Shown here: positions 21,776 through 33,413 of the stretch, piece after piece
Position numbering within the stretch: the first letter of the stretch is position 1
Layout: every line of letters begins with the position of its first letter
DNA from: Cryptomeria japonica
Lineage: Eukaryota; Streptophyta; Pinopsida; Cupressales; Cupressaceae
Length of the DNA: 64,000 nucleotides
Direction: 5' to 3'
NCBI RefSeq assembly: GCF_030272615.1
Contig: NC_081407.1
Coordinates: forward strand, 149,171,744 to 149,235,743
Program-made: the position numbers and the translations under genes
The notes under the pieces: generated by a model
Seen by the model: only the letters and a program-made list of their open reading frames with translations
Told to the model about the DNA's origin: nothing
Databases searched by the model: none

Positions 21776-21898
21776 TGGGGTACTAGATGGTACCGCCTTC
21801 GAGCTTTACAACCTCTGCTTTACCTCTGGCGTGTCGAACTCATGCAACCTCGTTTCTCTAAAGTAACTAAGCGCCACGGTGCTGTAGAGGACAAGCCA
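21776..21898 (-). mobile_element. tRNA-derived SINE (copy 4)
   Basis: On the minus strand an A-box-like CAGCACCGTGG lies near 21886, a B box GAGTTCGACAC at 21841-21831, and a tail GGCGGTACCATCTAGTACCCC ends at 21776. It belongs to the same family as copies 1-3 and sits directly before the LTR-like repeat at 21920. Confidence 0.7.
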
Positions 21899-21919
21899 AC
21901 ATTAAGGTGTGAGTGTTTT

Positions 21920-22500
21920 GATCCAATTCACCGTTAATGTAGAGGACATTTGTCGACAATAGAAGAATATCCCTTTGTGCTTTGTAGGTGTGGTTGGACA
22001 TTTTGGGTGTTACTAATAAGGTGTCTCAACTTTTGATAATTTTTAGCATGATTATTTATTTATTTATTTTTTTAGATGTTATTATTATTTTTTTTTCCTG
22101 GTTTCATATGTTGATAATTCAAGTTGGAGTCAAAAATAGAAAGTTGTTATAACAGGGGTAGTTTTGCGTCTACATGTGCTTTACATGTTATCTATTGTAT
22201 CTACATCTACTGGAAACTTACCATGTGGCCTTTCTTAGTGTCCCCTTCTAGAAACATCCTATTTTCATTTCAAACTCTATAAAAATGGATGTTTTGTTGA
22301 GGAGTGAAGTGAGAAGAATTAATCATTATAGGACCATGTCATCAAATTTCCTCTAGAGAAAAGCTAGATTTAAATCTTCATCTTAAGACTTTGAGCCGCA
22401 AAGTGTATTGTAATAATATTTATTGTGTATTAATACATTAATTCAATGATTTAGAGTATGGGGTATTTTTAGCCTAAAGGGTTTTCCCATATATATTGGC
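21920..22500 (+). mobile_element. LTR-like repeat, copy 2 (partner at 14219-14800)
   Basis: Same block order and orientation as copy 1: TAATGTAGAGGACATTTG, TGTTGATAATTCAAGTTGGAG, TATA-like CTCTATAAAAATGG near 22277, and GGGTTTTCCCATATATATTGG. It continues past the point where copy 1 stops, into a pyrimidine-rich GTTTCTTCTCTTTTG stretch typical of U5. The right end is not defined. Confidence 0.6.
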
Positions 22501-22725
22501 GTTTCTTCTCTTTTGTCTATCTTTCTTCTATTATTCTTCTTTCATGTTCTTAAGTGTTGATTTACATGTCATTATGCTTCTAAAATTTACTTAGATATGT
22601 AAACTAAATTATCTCTCTTCTAAGGGTTAATGTGACGAAAAATAAACTATGCTTGTTTTCACCTTAAAAGCATAGTAGTATGCTCTTGTATCAAATTATA
22701 ACAATTAAGGGGTGAACTTACAATA

Positions 22726-23770
22726 ATGGTTCCCACTTTTTTGCCACTTTTGACATTGAGATGAACAATTTTAAAATAATCTTCAACTTCCGACAACTAT
22801 AACTTTTAGACTATTAAGAATTTGAAGATGATGTAAATTAGTGATTTGTAGCATTTTGTATGTAGATTCTATATATATTTTTTTCAAATTTTTTTGAAGG
22901 ATTTTTTTTTAATTTTTCCATCTCCCTCGAAAAGTAGTTTTTTACAACAAACTATATTTTTTAAGAGTGATGTGCCTCCCGAAACGCATAAATTTTTTTC
23001 TATAAATGATAAAAAATCAATTCTTTCAAATTTTGGTTTGTAACATTAATATCCAAGACTTGCAGTTGGTTTGATAGTGATATGTTCAATATTTTTCATT
23101 TTATTAAGTTTTGAAGTCCGACTAGTCATAATGCAGACATAGGTTTAAGTTTGAACACATAACTTGTTCTATATATATCGAAATTCAATTATTTTTTTTT
23201 GTTAGAAAGAAGACATCAATACCCGAGGGCTTAGATATTTTTGAGAATTTTTTTGAATTAGTTTCCTTTTTTTCCCAATGTGTTGAACAGAGAAGTTCAT
23301 GTTCGATGAAAAACCTATGTTTGGTAAAATTAAAAGAACAAGTTCATAATAAACTCAATATGTAATAAAATTATAGTCATTGGAAAGCTTGCTTCGAGGA
23401 ATACAATACTAAATTTTGGGTTGTCAAGATCATTCCATTTGAGCCTTCAACCAGAGGTTTCAAGGCCAAAAATCTGCAAAAAAATGTAGAAATCTTCAAA
23501 GAAGTGTTAAAAAAGGGGTTCGAACGAAGTGGGGTTCGAGAGAACCCTCCATTTTTAAGGGGGTTCGATCGAACCCCCGTGCTATAATTGAAAAATGACA
23601 TAAACAAGCATTAAAGGTGCTTCACTCGAAAGAGGGGGTTCAAGCGAAGTGGGGGCTTCGCTCGAACCCCAAAAGGTATTCCATTCGAACACCCCCACTT
23701 CGCTCGAACCCCCCGTAAACAAAATTTTCCACTTTCGCCAATTTCCTTCATTGGCAAAAGTGGGAACCAT
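22726..23770. mobile_element. 1.05-kb TIR element, non-autonomous DNA transposon
   Basis: The left end ATGGTTCCCACTTTTTTGCCA is repeated in inverted form at the right end (TGGCAAAAGTGGGAACCAT), matching for about 19 bp apart from a 2-bp indel in the T-run. TA flanks both ends (22724-22725 and 23771-23772), as in TA-target elements of the Tc1/mariner type; a TAA target of Harbinger type cannot be excluded. The interior has no transposase frame. Near the right end, 23729-23742 and 23750-23763 form a 14-bp hairpin stem with one mismatch, overlapping the TIR. The interior also holds fold-back TTCG motifs. Confidence 0.7.
23510..23725. repeat. Cluster of fold-back TTCGANCGAA motifs
   Basis: A perfect 20-bp palindrome lies at 23559-23578 (GGGGGTTCGATCGAACCCCC). 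A hairpin at 23635-23670 has 15-bp arms, GGGGTTCAAGCGAAG and CTTCGCTCGAACCCC, with one mismatch and a TGGGGG loop. A further inverted copy runs from 23684 to 23715, and half-copies flank the palindrome. The GC-rich cluster stands out from AT-rich surroundings and lies inside the TIR element. Confidence 0.8.
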
Positions 23771-23919
23771 TAATGTGGGATAACCCTAAGAAAAATATAC
23801 AAATTATAATATAAGGTGCATATTAGTGGTCCTTTTGGGATTCTTTTTTCCCTTTTGATTGGTACTAGAGCCGAGTTATGTGGCTTGTGTGTGATTCCAT
23901 GTGATTGTCGATGAATTTC

Positions 23920-24065
23920 ATGTACTTGCATGCTATGTCACTTTAGGTGAATCACATGTACTTGCATGAAGTTTCATGTTGCTTGCATGCACTTGCATTT
24001 GTTTGCATGTCATTGCATGTGAGTTGCTTGAACTTACATGTGCTTGCATGTCATTGGATGTGTTG
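23920..24065. repeat. TTGCATG-rich degenerate repeat
   Basis: CTTGCATG and related words (TTGCATGC, TTACATGTGC, ATTGCATGT) recur about every 10-20 bp, with CATG cores throughout. There is no coding frame. The period is irregular, which suggests slippage. Confidence 0.55.
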
Positions 24066-27000
24066 GTTCCACGATGTTTAAGTTTTTGGCTATTTATATT
24101 GTTATGATTTATTAGCTCGGCAAGATTGAGAGAATTTGTAGGAAGGAATTAGCTATTAGTGATCCTTGTTTGAGTGGAATTATTCTAGTTGATCATACTT
24201 TTAGGAGACACCAAGAATTTAAAGGATGGAGAAGATGGAGTATTATGAAGTTGATCATGTGTTTTTATTCGATCTGATATTGATTTGGAACACTCATTTG
24301 ACAATGTATGATAACCCTCATGCATGGTGGTGTTATTTCATTCTATGGTCATGTGTGGTAGAGTATTCATGTTGGATGTATGTTCTTGGTTCCTTGATCA
24401 TATGAAGAAAATTGGCTTGTCATGACTATGGTTTGATGTGCTTATGCTAGGCTTCGATTTCATCCTTGTCATTGGAAGGCAATGTTTCATTAGACCTAAA
24501 TGCATTTAGGTTATGAATCTGATCATTTGATGATCTAATCAAATGATCATAAATCCTTTTGGACCTAAGCTTTTGGATTAGCATAAATCCTTTATATGCT
24601 TGTATATGGTGGTTGTTGTGGAGTTGTAGATTGTAAATGGGCCTAGCATTTATGAACATCTTATTCCTTTTGGGTTGGTTGTACTTGCATATCTCAATTT
24701 TATGCTATTTTGATCTAAGGGTTTTGTATATTTTTTGTTCAAAGTATATAGTTATCCTTATCTATGTTATTTCATGTTTCTAGTTTGAATTCTAGTGTTT
24801 TCACATAGTTGTGGGTCATGCAAGTGATAAGTGAATATGGATTCTCATGTGTGTCAATGGCACATGGTAGATTTATAAATTTTACATGGTTAATCAAAAC
24901 TTGTGGTTTGTATATTTGCAGATTAAGTAATTTTTAGATTATAATGTTTCCCTTGAGGTATTTATGGATGTAAGATCATTGTAGTTTTACATGAATTCTT
25001 TATGCATGGTATGAGGAGGTTTGTAGATTTCTTAGTGAGAAGATGTTGATATGTTATTTTTCACTCAAAAATTTTATAGTGTTTTGCCGATGAGTTCTTG
25101 TACAATTGTTACTTAGTTGTGAATTTGTTAGGAAATCAAGTCTATTGGTGATTGGGTGTTTGAGAAATTTGTTTGAGGTAAATCTATCAAATGATAGCTA
25201 CAAGAATGTTGCAAGGAGAAGACCAATGAGGAGAGAATCTTCCCAATTCTATCAAAGCTTAGAGGCAAATTTCAATTCTTTGCTTCCTCTTTTTATTTCA
25301 CCATGGTTTATTTGAGTATCACATTCGTTATGCCTTCATTTAAACTGTATTGTGAGTGCTTAACATTGGAGAAGGCCAATTTGTCACAACTTGATTTAGT
25401 TTTTGGTTCCAAATATTGGACCTTGGTTGCTCAGAGTCCTACATCTACATGGATTCAAAAGAAGTTGAACAATAGAGGTGCACAGTCTACTCAACCACCT
25501 CTAAATTTTGAGTCACATGGAAACGATTTAGATTTATCCACCTCTTCCAAGTGGTATTAATTTATGAAGGAAAAGCCTAAGTATTGTTATTGCACCAAGA
25601 AAATACATGATGAGCATCCATTTCATGCAAAGTAGATTGATGAGCTCAAAGAACGAACTTCTTTGGAAGAATCATATTCAGCCACATTCATCTAAAGCAT
25701 CCTCTTGTTGAACACCTGACAGGACTAAGAGGGGGCATGATCTAGTTCGGAACTTCAAAATAGATTATTAATAAACAACATTAACTTACTTAGCAATAAC
25801 ACATCCAAATATTGAGGATCCTTTATTTTTATCTAGGTTATGATGTGTTATAAACTTATTCAAAAGTTGTCAATTCAATAAAAAAATAATCTAGTGTAAG
25901 TTGAACATGAATAAAAAACATTACAATAGTGTGAAAGCATCTTGATAGATTTTGTGGGAGGTTTTGTAATAATCTATTTTTGACTACTACTATTATTATT
26001 ATTTTAATTCAATTTAAAACTACCAACTTAATTAACCATAATTGAGATGACAACTCTATACCAATACTTGAAAGTTTACAATAGAAAGTTGTAAGCTCAT
26101 AATGTTTGGTTCATCCATAAACACTTGCCCAATCTTTGAGGGTTCATTTATGATTACGATGCTTACCTATTCATTTTGAGAATAAGAAAATTTGCAGCTC
26201 ATACACCAATGGTAGATATATATCAAATTATAAAAATATGTTGCATTCATAAATATGAACAAATGACAAGATTTACTATTTACAACAATTAAATAGAGAG
26301 TAAATAAAAAAGACTAGTAAAAATATCCAATTTCAAAAGTCTATCTATATCTACACAATATACATGGAATCTATAGGATCAAATAGTTTTTGGAGATGTA
26401 AGGACCATATTGTATTGATAAGTTGATAAGAATTTGAATCATCTAATTTGAAATGTTTGAAAACCTTATTTACAATATAGATATACATGCAAACAATTGA
26501 ATGTAATAAATCCTAAAGTTTAACAATATAATCTAATAAAACTTTTTCATATACTGTCTCCAAACTTGACATAATATTGTTCTTCATACTTCAGTATGTT
26601 TAATCTCTTTGTTGTAACACTCATAATTTGCTCTCTCACCTATTCAAAATTAGTAACCCAAGTGAAACTAGTTTGGTCTTGCACTTTGCATTGAAGCATA
26701 TATTTATAATCACATTTAAGAAAACTCTCATGAAATCTTTAACAATACCAATTAGTATTTTCATTATTGTTCACCTTCTTTTTGCATTGCTTTCTTCAAT
26801 CTTTAAGAGGCAAACTGTGTAATAGAAATTGTCCACCTTTACGAAAGACAAGGTAACTTTTATCATAATCCAATTAGAATTAATAGATCTATTTCTTCTA
26901 TCATAAAACAAAATTTCTATTATATCAAACTAGATTTCAATAGTTGTGAATATGAAAATCTAGATTTATAAGAATTTGGATTGTGTTGAATAAAATTTGT

Positions 27001-27439
27001 TTTATTGGTACAATCTTCTTAAATTAATTTTTTGTATTTCATGGAAAAACGCTAGCATACCTCCATACGATCATCAAATTTGGACCTAAGTAGTAGCATC
27101 CCTAGAGAGAATGTGTGGGAGCATGAAAAGCTAGGGTAGACATAGGTAGTAGGTGAGCTCCAATTTCAATTGTGTTGGACAACGTGAAGCTTACATTTAT
27201 CATTTTGGAAGAGGGTGCTCTCTGTCTAGGTTACAGTGAGGACTCCTTAAGTATCTACCATAGATGAATTGGGATCAAGATAGCAAAAACAACAATAATA
27301 AAATCCACAGGATATAGAGATGGAGATTTGCTCATATTAACTAAGGAATAACTTTGCTTTTGGTTTGCCAATTACCGATCTTCATTTATACATTTTAATT
27401 CTCTTCTCTCTTGGCTTTCGTGGAGGATTGATTACATTT
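24066..27439. other. Intergenic DNA, no gene recognised
   Basis: No gene I can support. Short ORFs at 25106-25315 and 25303-25560 (plus) have fairly normal amino-acid content and a later frame reads KPKYCYCTKKIHDEHPFHAK near 25570-25630, so a decayed coding region may lie at about 25100-25740. I recognise no family. The rest is AT-rich. Confidence 0.4.
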
Positions 27440-27444
27440 CCAAG

Positions 27445-28630
27445 TGTAAAGCGGAAAATCAAACCCTAGGTGTTCCCCCCACTCCAAGGAGAAAGGAGGT
27501 CACTAGGATTGACAGTTTTCACTTAGGAGAGACTTTACATTCAAAAGAGGGGTTGAAACCCACAAGATCCAATCCCACACAATGCAAGACTGGATTCTAA
27601 ATGAGTTTCAAGGGTTAAGACAGCAAGGCTACCCTCTTTTGTAAAGAATGTAGATAGAAGGATTGAACTAGGAATGCATGTAAAGTAAGAAAGATTCGCT
27701 TATAAACGGAGATAGGAATACAGGATGAAGCTGCGGACCTGGAATTAGCAATAAAATGTTGAGACAACGTTGTCCTACAAATTTGAGCGAAAGTTGATGG
27801 GACGATGGCACCCGGCATGCACACGGTCCTCCGAAAAATCCGCGAAATGAAGGGGGATCTGTTCGTCTCTGTACAAGGATTTCAGATCTTCAATTATAGC
27901 CACGTACCTGCAACCTACACACAGAAAAGAGAGGACGATTGGGGGGTTAGGGATTAGGGGTTTGCCTTCAGGTCAAACCCCGGTTTTGGAATTAACCAAG
28001 AAATGAGAATGTTGTAAATGTAAATGTTTGTAATGTAAACAAGTACTGATACCTTGTTGTAAGAATGTTTGTATTCTTACATGTGAAGGTGTAAATGTTG
28101 TTGTATGTTGTATGTTATAAGTGATCTCCTCTTCAATGGTTGAATCCTTGTCTTGAATGCAACACTTAGCCTTGAATGGAGACTTAGAATGAAGGAATGC
28201 TTGAATGCTTGAATGTTTGAATGTTTGCCTAGTGCTTCCGCCTCTTGTACGCATATGTTTTTTCCTCCTTTTCTCCCCCAAAATGGGAGAGGAAATGTAG
28301 TTTATATACTTGTCAATTAGGGTTAAAAGACTGATTTTTTCGACCTTGGGCCAACCTCGAAAGATTATTTTCCAAATTGCAAACTTAAAGACCCACTACC
28401 CCATAGGAGACCGGGCCCAAAATAGGGCCAGGGACCAGGGTGCTGGGCGCCATGGTTCCACCTCTCGGGACAACAGGGTGCAAGGAAGGATTAGGCCATG
28501 GTGCAGAAATATGCAGTTTTTGATGTCATAAACAGATTTCGGGGTCTCCATTCAGGTTCAGTGTTGCGTCACCATCGTGAAGACCCAAATGCAGTTGAAA
28601 TTGCAAGTGTCACAATTTTAGGATGCTACA
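27445..28630 (-). mobile_element. Solo LTR of the Tat-like gypsy family
   Basis: Read on the minus strand it begins TGTAGCATCCTAAAATTG and ends TTTTCCGCTTTACA, aligning with the LTR at 19855-21048 over its whole length (TATATAA near 28300, CATTCAAG units, GTGTGTAGGTTGCAGG). It is flanked by CCAAG (27440-27444) and CTAAG (28631-28635), a 5-bp target-site duplication with one mismatch. No primer site or polypurine tract adjoins either end, so it is a solo LTR left by LTR-LTR recombination. Confidence 0.85.
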
Positions 28631-28946
28631 CTAAGATAAATCTTTCATCTATGACTTTTGAGAGCACTTTAACCTTTAGACAATAACTGCAGATTTTTAA
28701 ATGAAGATAGGTGGAGTTAGACAAGTTAGTGTTTGTTTTATTTACTTCCTTTTTTCTTACTGATACTGATATTGGCATAAACAATCTATCTTAGGATTTT
28801 TTTGTGGCTTTTGAGAAAGACTGTGGGTCAAGTTGGAAGAAGGTATTTTTTTAATATGGATTCTTTCATTTTGGTCTTCCTTTTTTTCAAGTCTATTTTT
28901 TTTTAAGAATAGAATGTTGTCTTGGACTATTTAATGAATGGGCTTC

Positions 28947-30523
28947 CAATGGGGAGATTCTCACAAATGAGTTATACATTGCTCAATAGGTAGGTAAAGG
29001 ATGTTTTAGTGGGATTCCATCACTCTTCACTTGTCCATTAACAAGTCATATAATTAAAATTCCTTGGAGTTCTACCTATCAATTTGTTTTCTACAGTTTC
29101 TCTCAAGCATGGCTAGGATTCACTAAAGTAAATCCAACCATTAGATTATCCAAACCTCCAACACACACTTGCAGGGGTCTCAGGGAGTGTTTTGTAGTAA
29201 GTGTTTCAACTCCATTCAAGTGGTTCTTCAATTGGCTTCTCTCCATTTTCCCATCACTTCCTCTTCTTCCTATTTTCTAGGCCTAGTAGCCCTAGAGGCC
29301 CTATTAGCACTACCTTACTATTTTTTGTGCAATTACTCAGAAAACCTTCAAAGGAACCCCCAAAAGATTTGGTGATCCGAGTACCCTTTTGGACAAACTT
29401 TTGGATTCAATAGGGTAGGTTGTCTGGTTTGTCCGTACCAGTACAGATCCCAAAAATGGCACTTGTGAGGGTTTTAGAGTTAACAGTCTTCTCCAATGGG
29501 GTTTTTTAATTTCTATACCCTGTCACACCTCCATCTCTTCACTTCTATGCATCATACTTCCATTCCAAACACTTGGCACATTCAAATTTGTTCATCCCTG
29601 CAAGTAAAGACAAAAATGACAGTCATATTCCTAATCGGGCTATGACAAAGCTCGCCTAGGATATGATAGCAAGTGGCTCCCAAAAAACCTCTAGACCATT
29701 CCAAAAAATATGTAAACTATAAAAAGGTTCCATGAATTGAATACCAAGGGCTATTGAACAAACACAATGGGATTTCAAGTTGGAACCATCTCTAGGGTCT
29801 TAAACCCTTGCTCAGACTGAGAGCAATGCCGTAAGAGACTAATTGTAAACACACACCAAACCTGCAGTAAGAAAAGATAAAAACAATTCCTGAGAAACAC
29901 AATAGCATCCACTAAACCACCATGAATAAACAATAACAAGATCAATCCATTTGATACGGACTGCTACTACCAAAATGACAAAATATAAGGCAAAAATCTG
30001 GAAATTGTCTTCAAATTTTATTCAAACGTGCTCCTGGATTTTCCAACCCATGTAAAATCATTGAAAAATAATTTTATATGCCTCCTTGGTCATAACCAAA
30101 TCCTCATCAGTTTCCTAACCACCGATTTGCTCAATTTTTCAAAGTTGCTCAAAAGTTGTCAAGCAACAATGACAAATTTTGCTCCATTTTGCATTTTTAC
30201 AACTTAGGCATTTCTCTACATTCCAAACCTCCTAGGATGGTTCCCTAACATAAAAAAAACATGACCAAATTCCTAATAAGGCCTTATAATGATTTTTACC
30301 CTATTTTGCACAATAATGCCATTTTAGGCTTACAAGGGTACATTGGCCAAAACTGAGAAAACAAACACACCTTGATGACAAATACACTTAAAATAAATCT
30401 AAACCACACTTGTGGAACTAACCATAATCCATTATTCATTCATCAATCCCAAAAAGGATCAATCACTCCAAAATTTGGAAATGCATCAACAAAACTAGTT
30501 AAAAACTAGGTGCTCCTGCACCA
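28947..30523 (-). mobile_element. Gypsy-1 3' LTR
   Basis: It matches 41885-43460 throughout and ends GGTGCTCCTGCACCA beside the polypurine tract. The outer terminus carries CA instead of TG. Confidence 0.92.
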
Positions 30524-30535
30524 TACTCCCCCAAT
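30524..30535 (-). other. Gypsy-1 polypurine tract
   Basis: The minus strand reads ATTGGGGGAGTA directly before the LTR. The gypsy-2 equivalent is TTTGGGGGAGTA. Confidence 0.8.
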
Positions 30536-30545
30536 GAGAAAGAAG

Positions 30546-31106
30546 TCAAGTGAATCGTTGAGGCAAAAAAGAGAGGGGACTTCCAAGCTTAGTAAAGTCT
30601 ACTTTAGGTACCCAAGTGGCTTCAAATTCTGGAAGATGCTACCACTTGACCCAATGTTCCATATAGGCGATGTGCTTAGTCTTCTTGAGAATCCTTGAGT
30701 CCAACATCTTCTTGGCTTGAAACTTGAGTGCCGATGGTAAAGAAAGGTCTAAAAGTGAGTGAGAGACCTCTAAGACTCTACTAAATTCCTTTAGAAGTGT
30801 GTCTTTATATAGCACCAAGTCTGCAACATTAAAAATAAGATATAAAGCCATGTCTTCGGGTAGATCAAGTTTGTAGGCATTGTGCCCATACTTAGCCAAG
30901 ACCTTACAAGATCCAATCATCCTCATCTGAAGCTTGCTAGGTAAACCTTTATGAATCCTTTCTTTTTTCAAATGAACCATGACCAAGTCCCCAACAACAA
31001 ATTGAATATCCCTCCTCTTTTCATCTACTTTATCTTTGATCTTTTGAGAGGTATCTAGTAGGACTTTCCTAATCTGCTCATGAATCTCTTGCATGGACTG
31101 AGACAT
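30546..31106 (-). pseudogene. Gypsy-1 integrase C-terminus and chromodomain
   Basis: The frame has a basic/coiled start (IRKVLLDTSQKIKDKVDEKR), the integrase C-terminal block (FVVGDLVMVHLKKER, then LQMRMIGSCKVLAKYG) and a chromodomain (MLDSRILKKTKHIAYMEHWVKW). The conserved Y-x-E-x-x-V-K-W motif is followed by an in-frame TAG, after which FEATWVPK continues the domain to a stop at 30546. Chromodomains of plant chromoviruses guide integration to modified chromatin. The premature stop would remove the last strand and helix. The frame's start is a sense codon within pol, not a true initiation codon. Confidence 0.85.
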
Positions 31107-31860
31107 GTCAATAGAATATCCACTCTTCTATTCCATCTTCCCAATATCTTTGAGCTCCAACACACCTCTGGGGTGAAGGCCATAAACTACCTCAAAAGGA
31201 CTCTTATCGGTTGATCTATTCATAGGTCATTGTAGGCAAATTCAACTTGATGGATGATCTGATCCCACACTTGTCCATACTCCTTATTCAAACACCTAAG
31301 AAGGTTCTCAAGTGTTTTATTTACCACCTTTGTTTGGCCATCCATTTGGGGATGGTAGGCTAAGTTGAAAGACAAGTTAGTACCCAATCTCTACCATAAA
31401 GTCTTCCAAAAATGACCAATAAATTTTGCATCTCTATCTAATACTATACTGATAGGTAAGCCATGAATCCTAATGACTTCATTGAAAAAAAGTGAGCAAT
31501 ATGACTAGCATCACGAGTCACCTTACATGGAATAAAATGGGCCATTTTGCTAAATCTATCTACCACAACATAGATGCTATCAAATCCTTATTTGGTTTTA
31601 GGCAAACCAACAACAAAGTCCATACTTACACACTCTCATGGCCGGTTTGGGATAGGTAGAGGTTGATAGAGTCTAGAATTAGAAGAAGTATCTTTTGCTC
31701 TTTGACAAACCACACATTGTTCTACATACTTTCTGATATCCCTTTGCATCTTTGGCCAATAGTAGAATCTTTGGACAAGTTCCAAAGTCTTGTTCAACCC
31801 AAAATATCCACTTAAACATCCACTGTGCTTCTCTTGCATCAAATTTTCTCTCATGGAGCC
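31107..31860 (-). pseudogene. Gypsy-1 integrase (zinc-binding and core)
   Basis: Visible at the start are the H-H-C-C zinc-binding region (EKHSGCLSGYFGLNKTLEL, then YVEQCVVCQRAKD) and the following LYQPLPIPNRP. There an in-frame TGA replaces the W of the usual P-W-E. The core resumes with [12 protein letters not shown], another stop, then [15 protein letters not shown], before a frameshift near 31490. A Q-T-D-G-Q block survives near 31330-31350 in another frame. The enzyme would insert element cDNA into the genome; it is inactive here. Confidence 0.83.
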
Positions 31861-31899
31861 TCTAGGTACACAAAGTTGTCTACCTTTAAATAAAAGACC

Positions 31900-32666
31900 A
31901 TCTTTTAAGGTAAAATTTGCATATTCACCATGAAAATGATTTCTAAACTCTTAACAAACCTTGTAGATGGTAGAAAAGTCTTCATCATCTTGATATAACC
32001 CCTTGAAACTATCTAGTCCATTGCTCTTGAGATGCACTTCTTGAATTGTTAGCAACCTTCTACTTAATGCATCATCAACTTTATTGCATTGACCATTCTT
32101 ATGTTTAATGGTGAAAGTATAGGACTGCAGATACTCTACCCATTTGATATGCCTATGATTTAACTTTTCTTGAGAAAACTAAGAGCTTGGTTATTAGTAT
32201 AAACCACAAATTCCTTAGGTAATAAATAATGCATTCATTTCCTAAGTGATTGTACAAGTGCATATAACTCCAAATCATAGGAAGAATACCTTTTCTTGGC
32301 ATCATTGAGCTTTTCACTGAAAAATGCAACAGGTCTATTGTCTTGACTTAGTACCGCTCCAACTACTATGTTGCTTGCATCACATTCTATGGTGAAGAGC
32401 TTGTCAAATCTTGGAAGAACTAGTACCGATTGAGTAGCCACTTTTGTTTTCAAAAGATCAAATCCTCTTTGTGTCACTTTTGTCCATTGAAACTTAGTCT
32501 TCACACCTCCTTTGATTGTGTCAAGCATAGGTGCACATATCTCACTGAACCCTTTGATGAACTTCCTATAAAATTGTGCCAAGCCATGAAAACTCCTCAC
32601 TTCACTTGCTATCTTAGGTGTAGGCCAACTAATTATGGCTTCCACCTTGGAGGTATCCATCTTCAA
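31900..32666 (-). pseudogene. Gypsy-1 RNase H region
   Basis: Starts with LKMDTSKVEAIISWPTPK and the connection sequence VRSFHGLAQFYRKFIKGFS. RNase H follows with FTIECDASNIVVGAVLSQ and RPVAFFSEKLNDAKKRYSSY, including the D-A-S and E-K catalytic surroundings. A stop lies near 32235 (…LRK), and the frame then continues degenerately to about 31900. RNase H removes RNA from RNA:DNA hybrids during reverse transcription. Separated from the reverse transcriptase only by the TGA at 32676-32678. Confidence 0.88.
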
Positions 32667-32675
32667 ATCAAGACT

Positions 32676-33300
32676 TCAGATTACAAACCCAAGATATATA
32701 AACTCTCGTTTCATGAACTTACATTTCTCCAAATTGATAGTTAGTTGCTCATGACATAATTTCTTCAATACAATCTCTATATGCTTAAGATGTTCATCTT
32801 TAAACTTACTAAAAATCAAGATGTCATCTAAATAAACAACAAAAAATTTACCAATGTAATCCTTGAGTACTTCATTCATGAGTCTCATGAATGTGCTAGG
32901 GGCATTTGTGAGTCCAAATGGCATAACAAGCCATTCATAAAGTCCTTTTGTGGTCTTGAATGTTGTCTTCCATTCATCTCCCTCCTTGATTTTGATTTGG
33001 TGATAACCACTCTTGAGGTCTATCTTGGTAAAATACTCAGCACCTCCTAAACAATCCATCAAATCTTCAATTCTTGGAATGGGAAACCTATACCTGATTG
33101 TAATCTGGTTGATGGCTCTAGAATCAGTGCAAAGTCTCCAAGTACCTCCCTTCTTTGGTGCCAAAATGGTGGGAACTGCACATGGACTGATTCTCTTCCT
33201 TATCAGACCATTATCCAAGAGTTTCTGGATTTGTTTAGGTTCCTTTTTATTCTACTCCGGTGTCATTTTGTAAGTTGCCTTATTAGGCAATGAGGCTCTA
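32676..33300 (-). pseudogene. Gypsy-1 reverse transcriptase
   Basis: All palm and finger blocks are readable: [60 protein letters not shown], and the catalytic [13 protein letters not shown] with its Y-L-D-D intact. The frame ends at TGA (32676-32678) inside YLGFVI, where related elements read on into S-x-x-G-L/I-K-M-D, and LKMD follows in the same frame. It would copy element RNA into cDNA in virus-like particles. It is one of the best preserved parts of gypsy-1. Codons upstream of 33218 connect to the protease through a degenerate linker. Confidence 0.92.
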
Positions 33301-33413
33301 GGTATGAAGTCAACTTGGCGACTTATGGCACGTTGAGGAGGCTAGGTTGTAGGTGTTCCATCACTTATGATGTCCTTGAACTGATTTAGTATCTGATGTA
33401 CTTCATTGGGAAT

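Noticed and set aside
23930-24065. Possible CRISPR-like array of short repeats
   Set aside because: Irregular spacing, no constant repeat-spacer structure, and the window is plant nuclear DNA.
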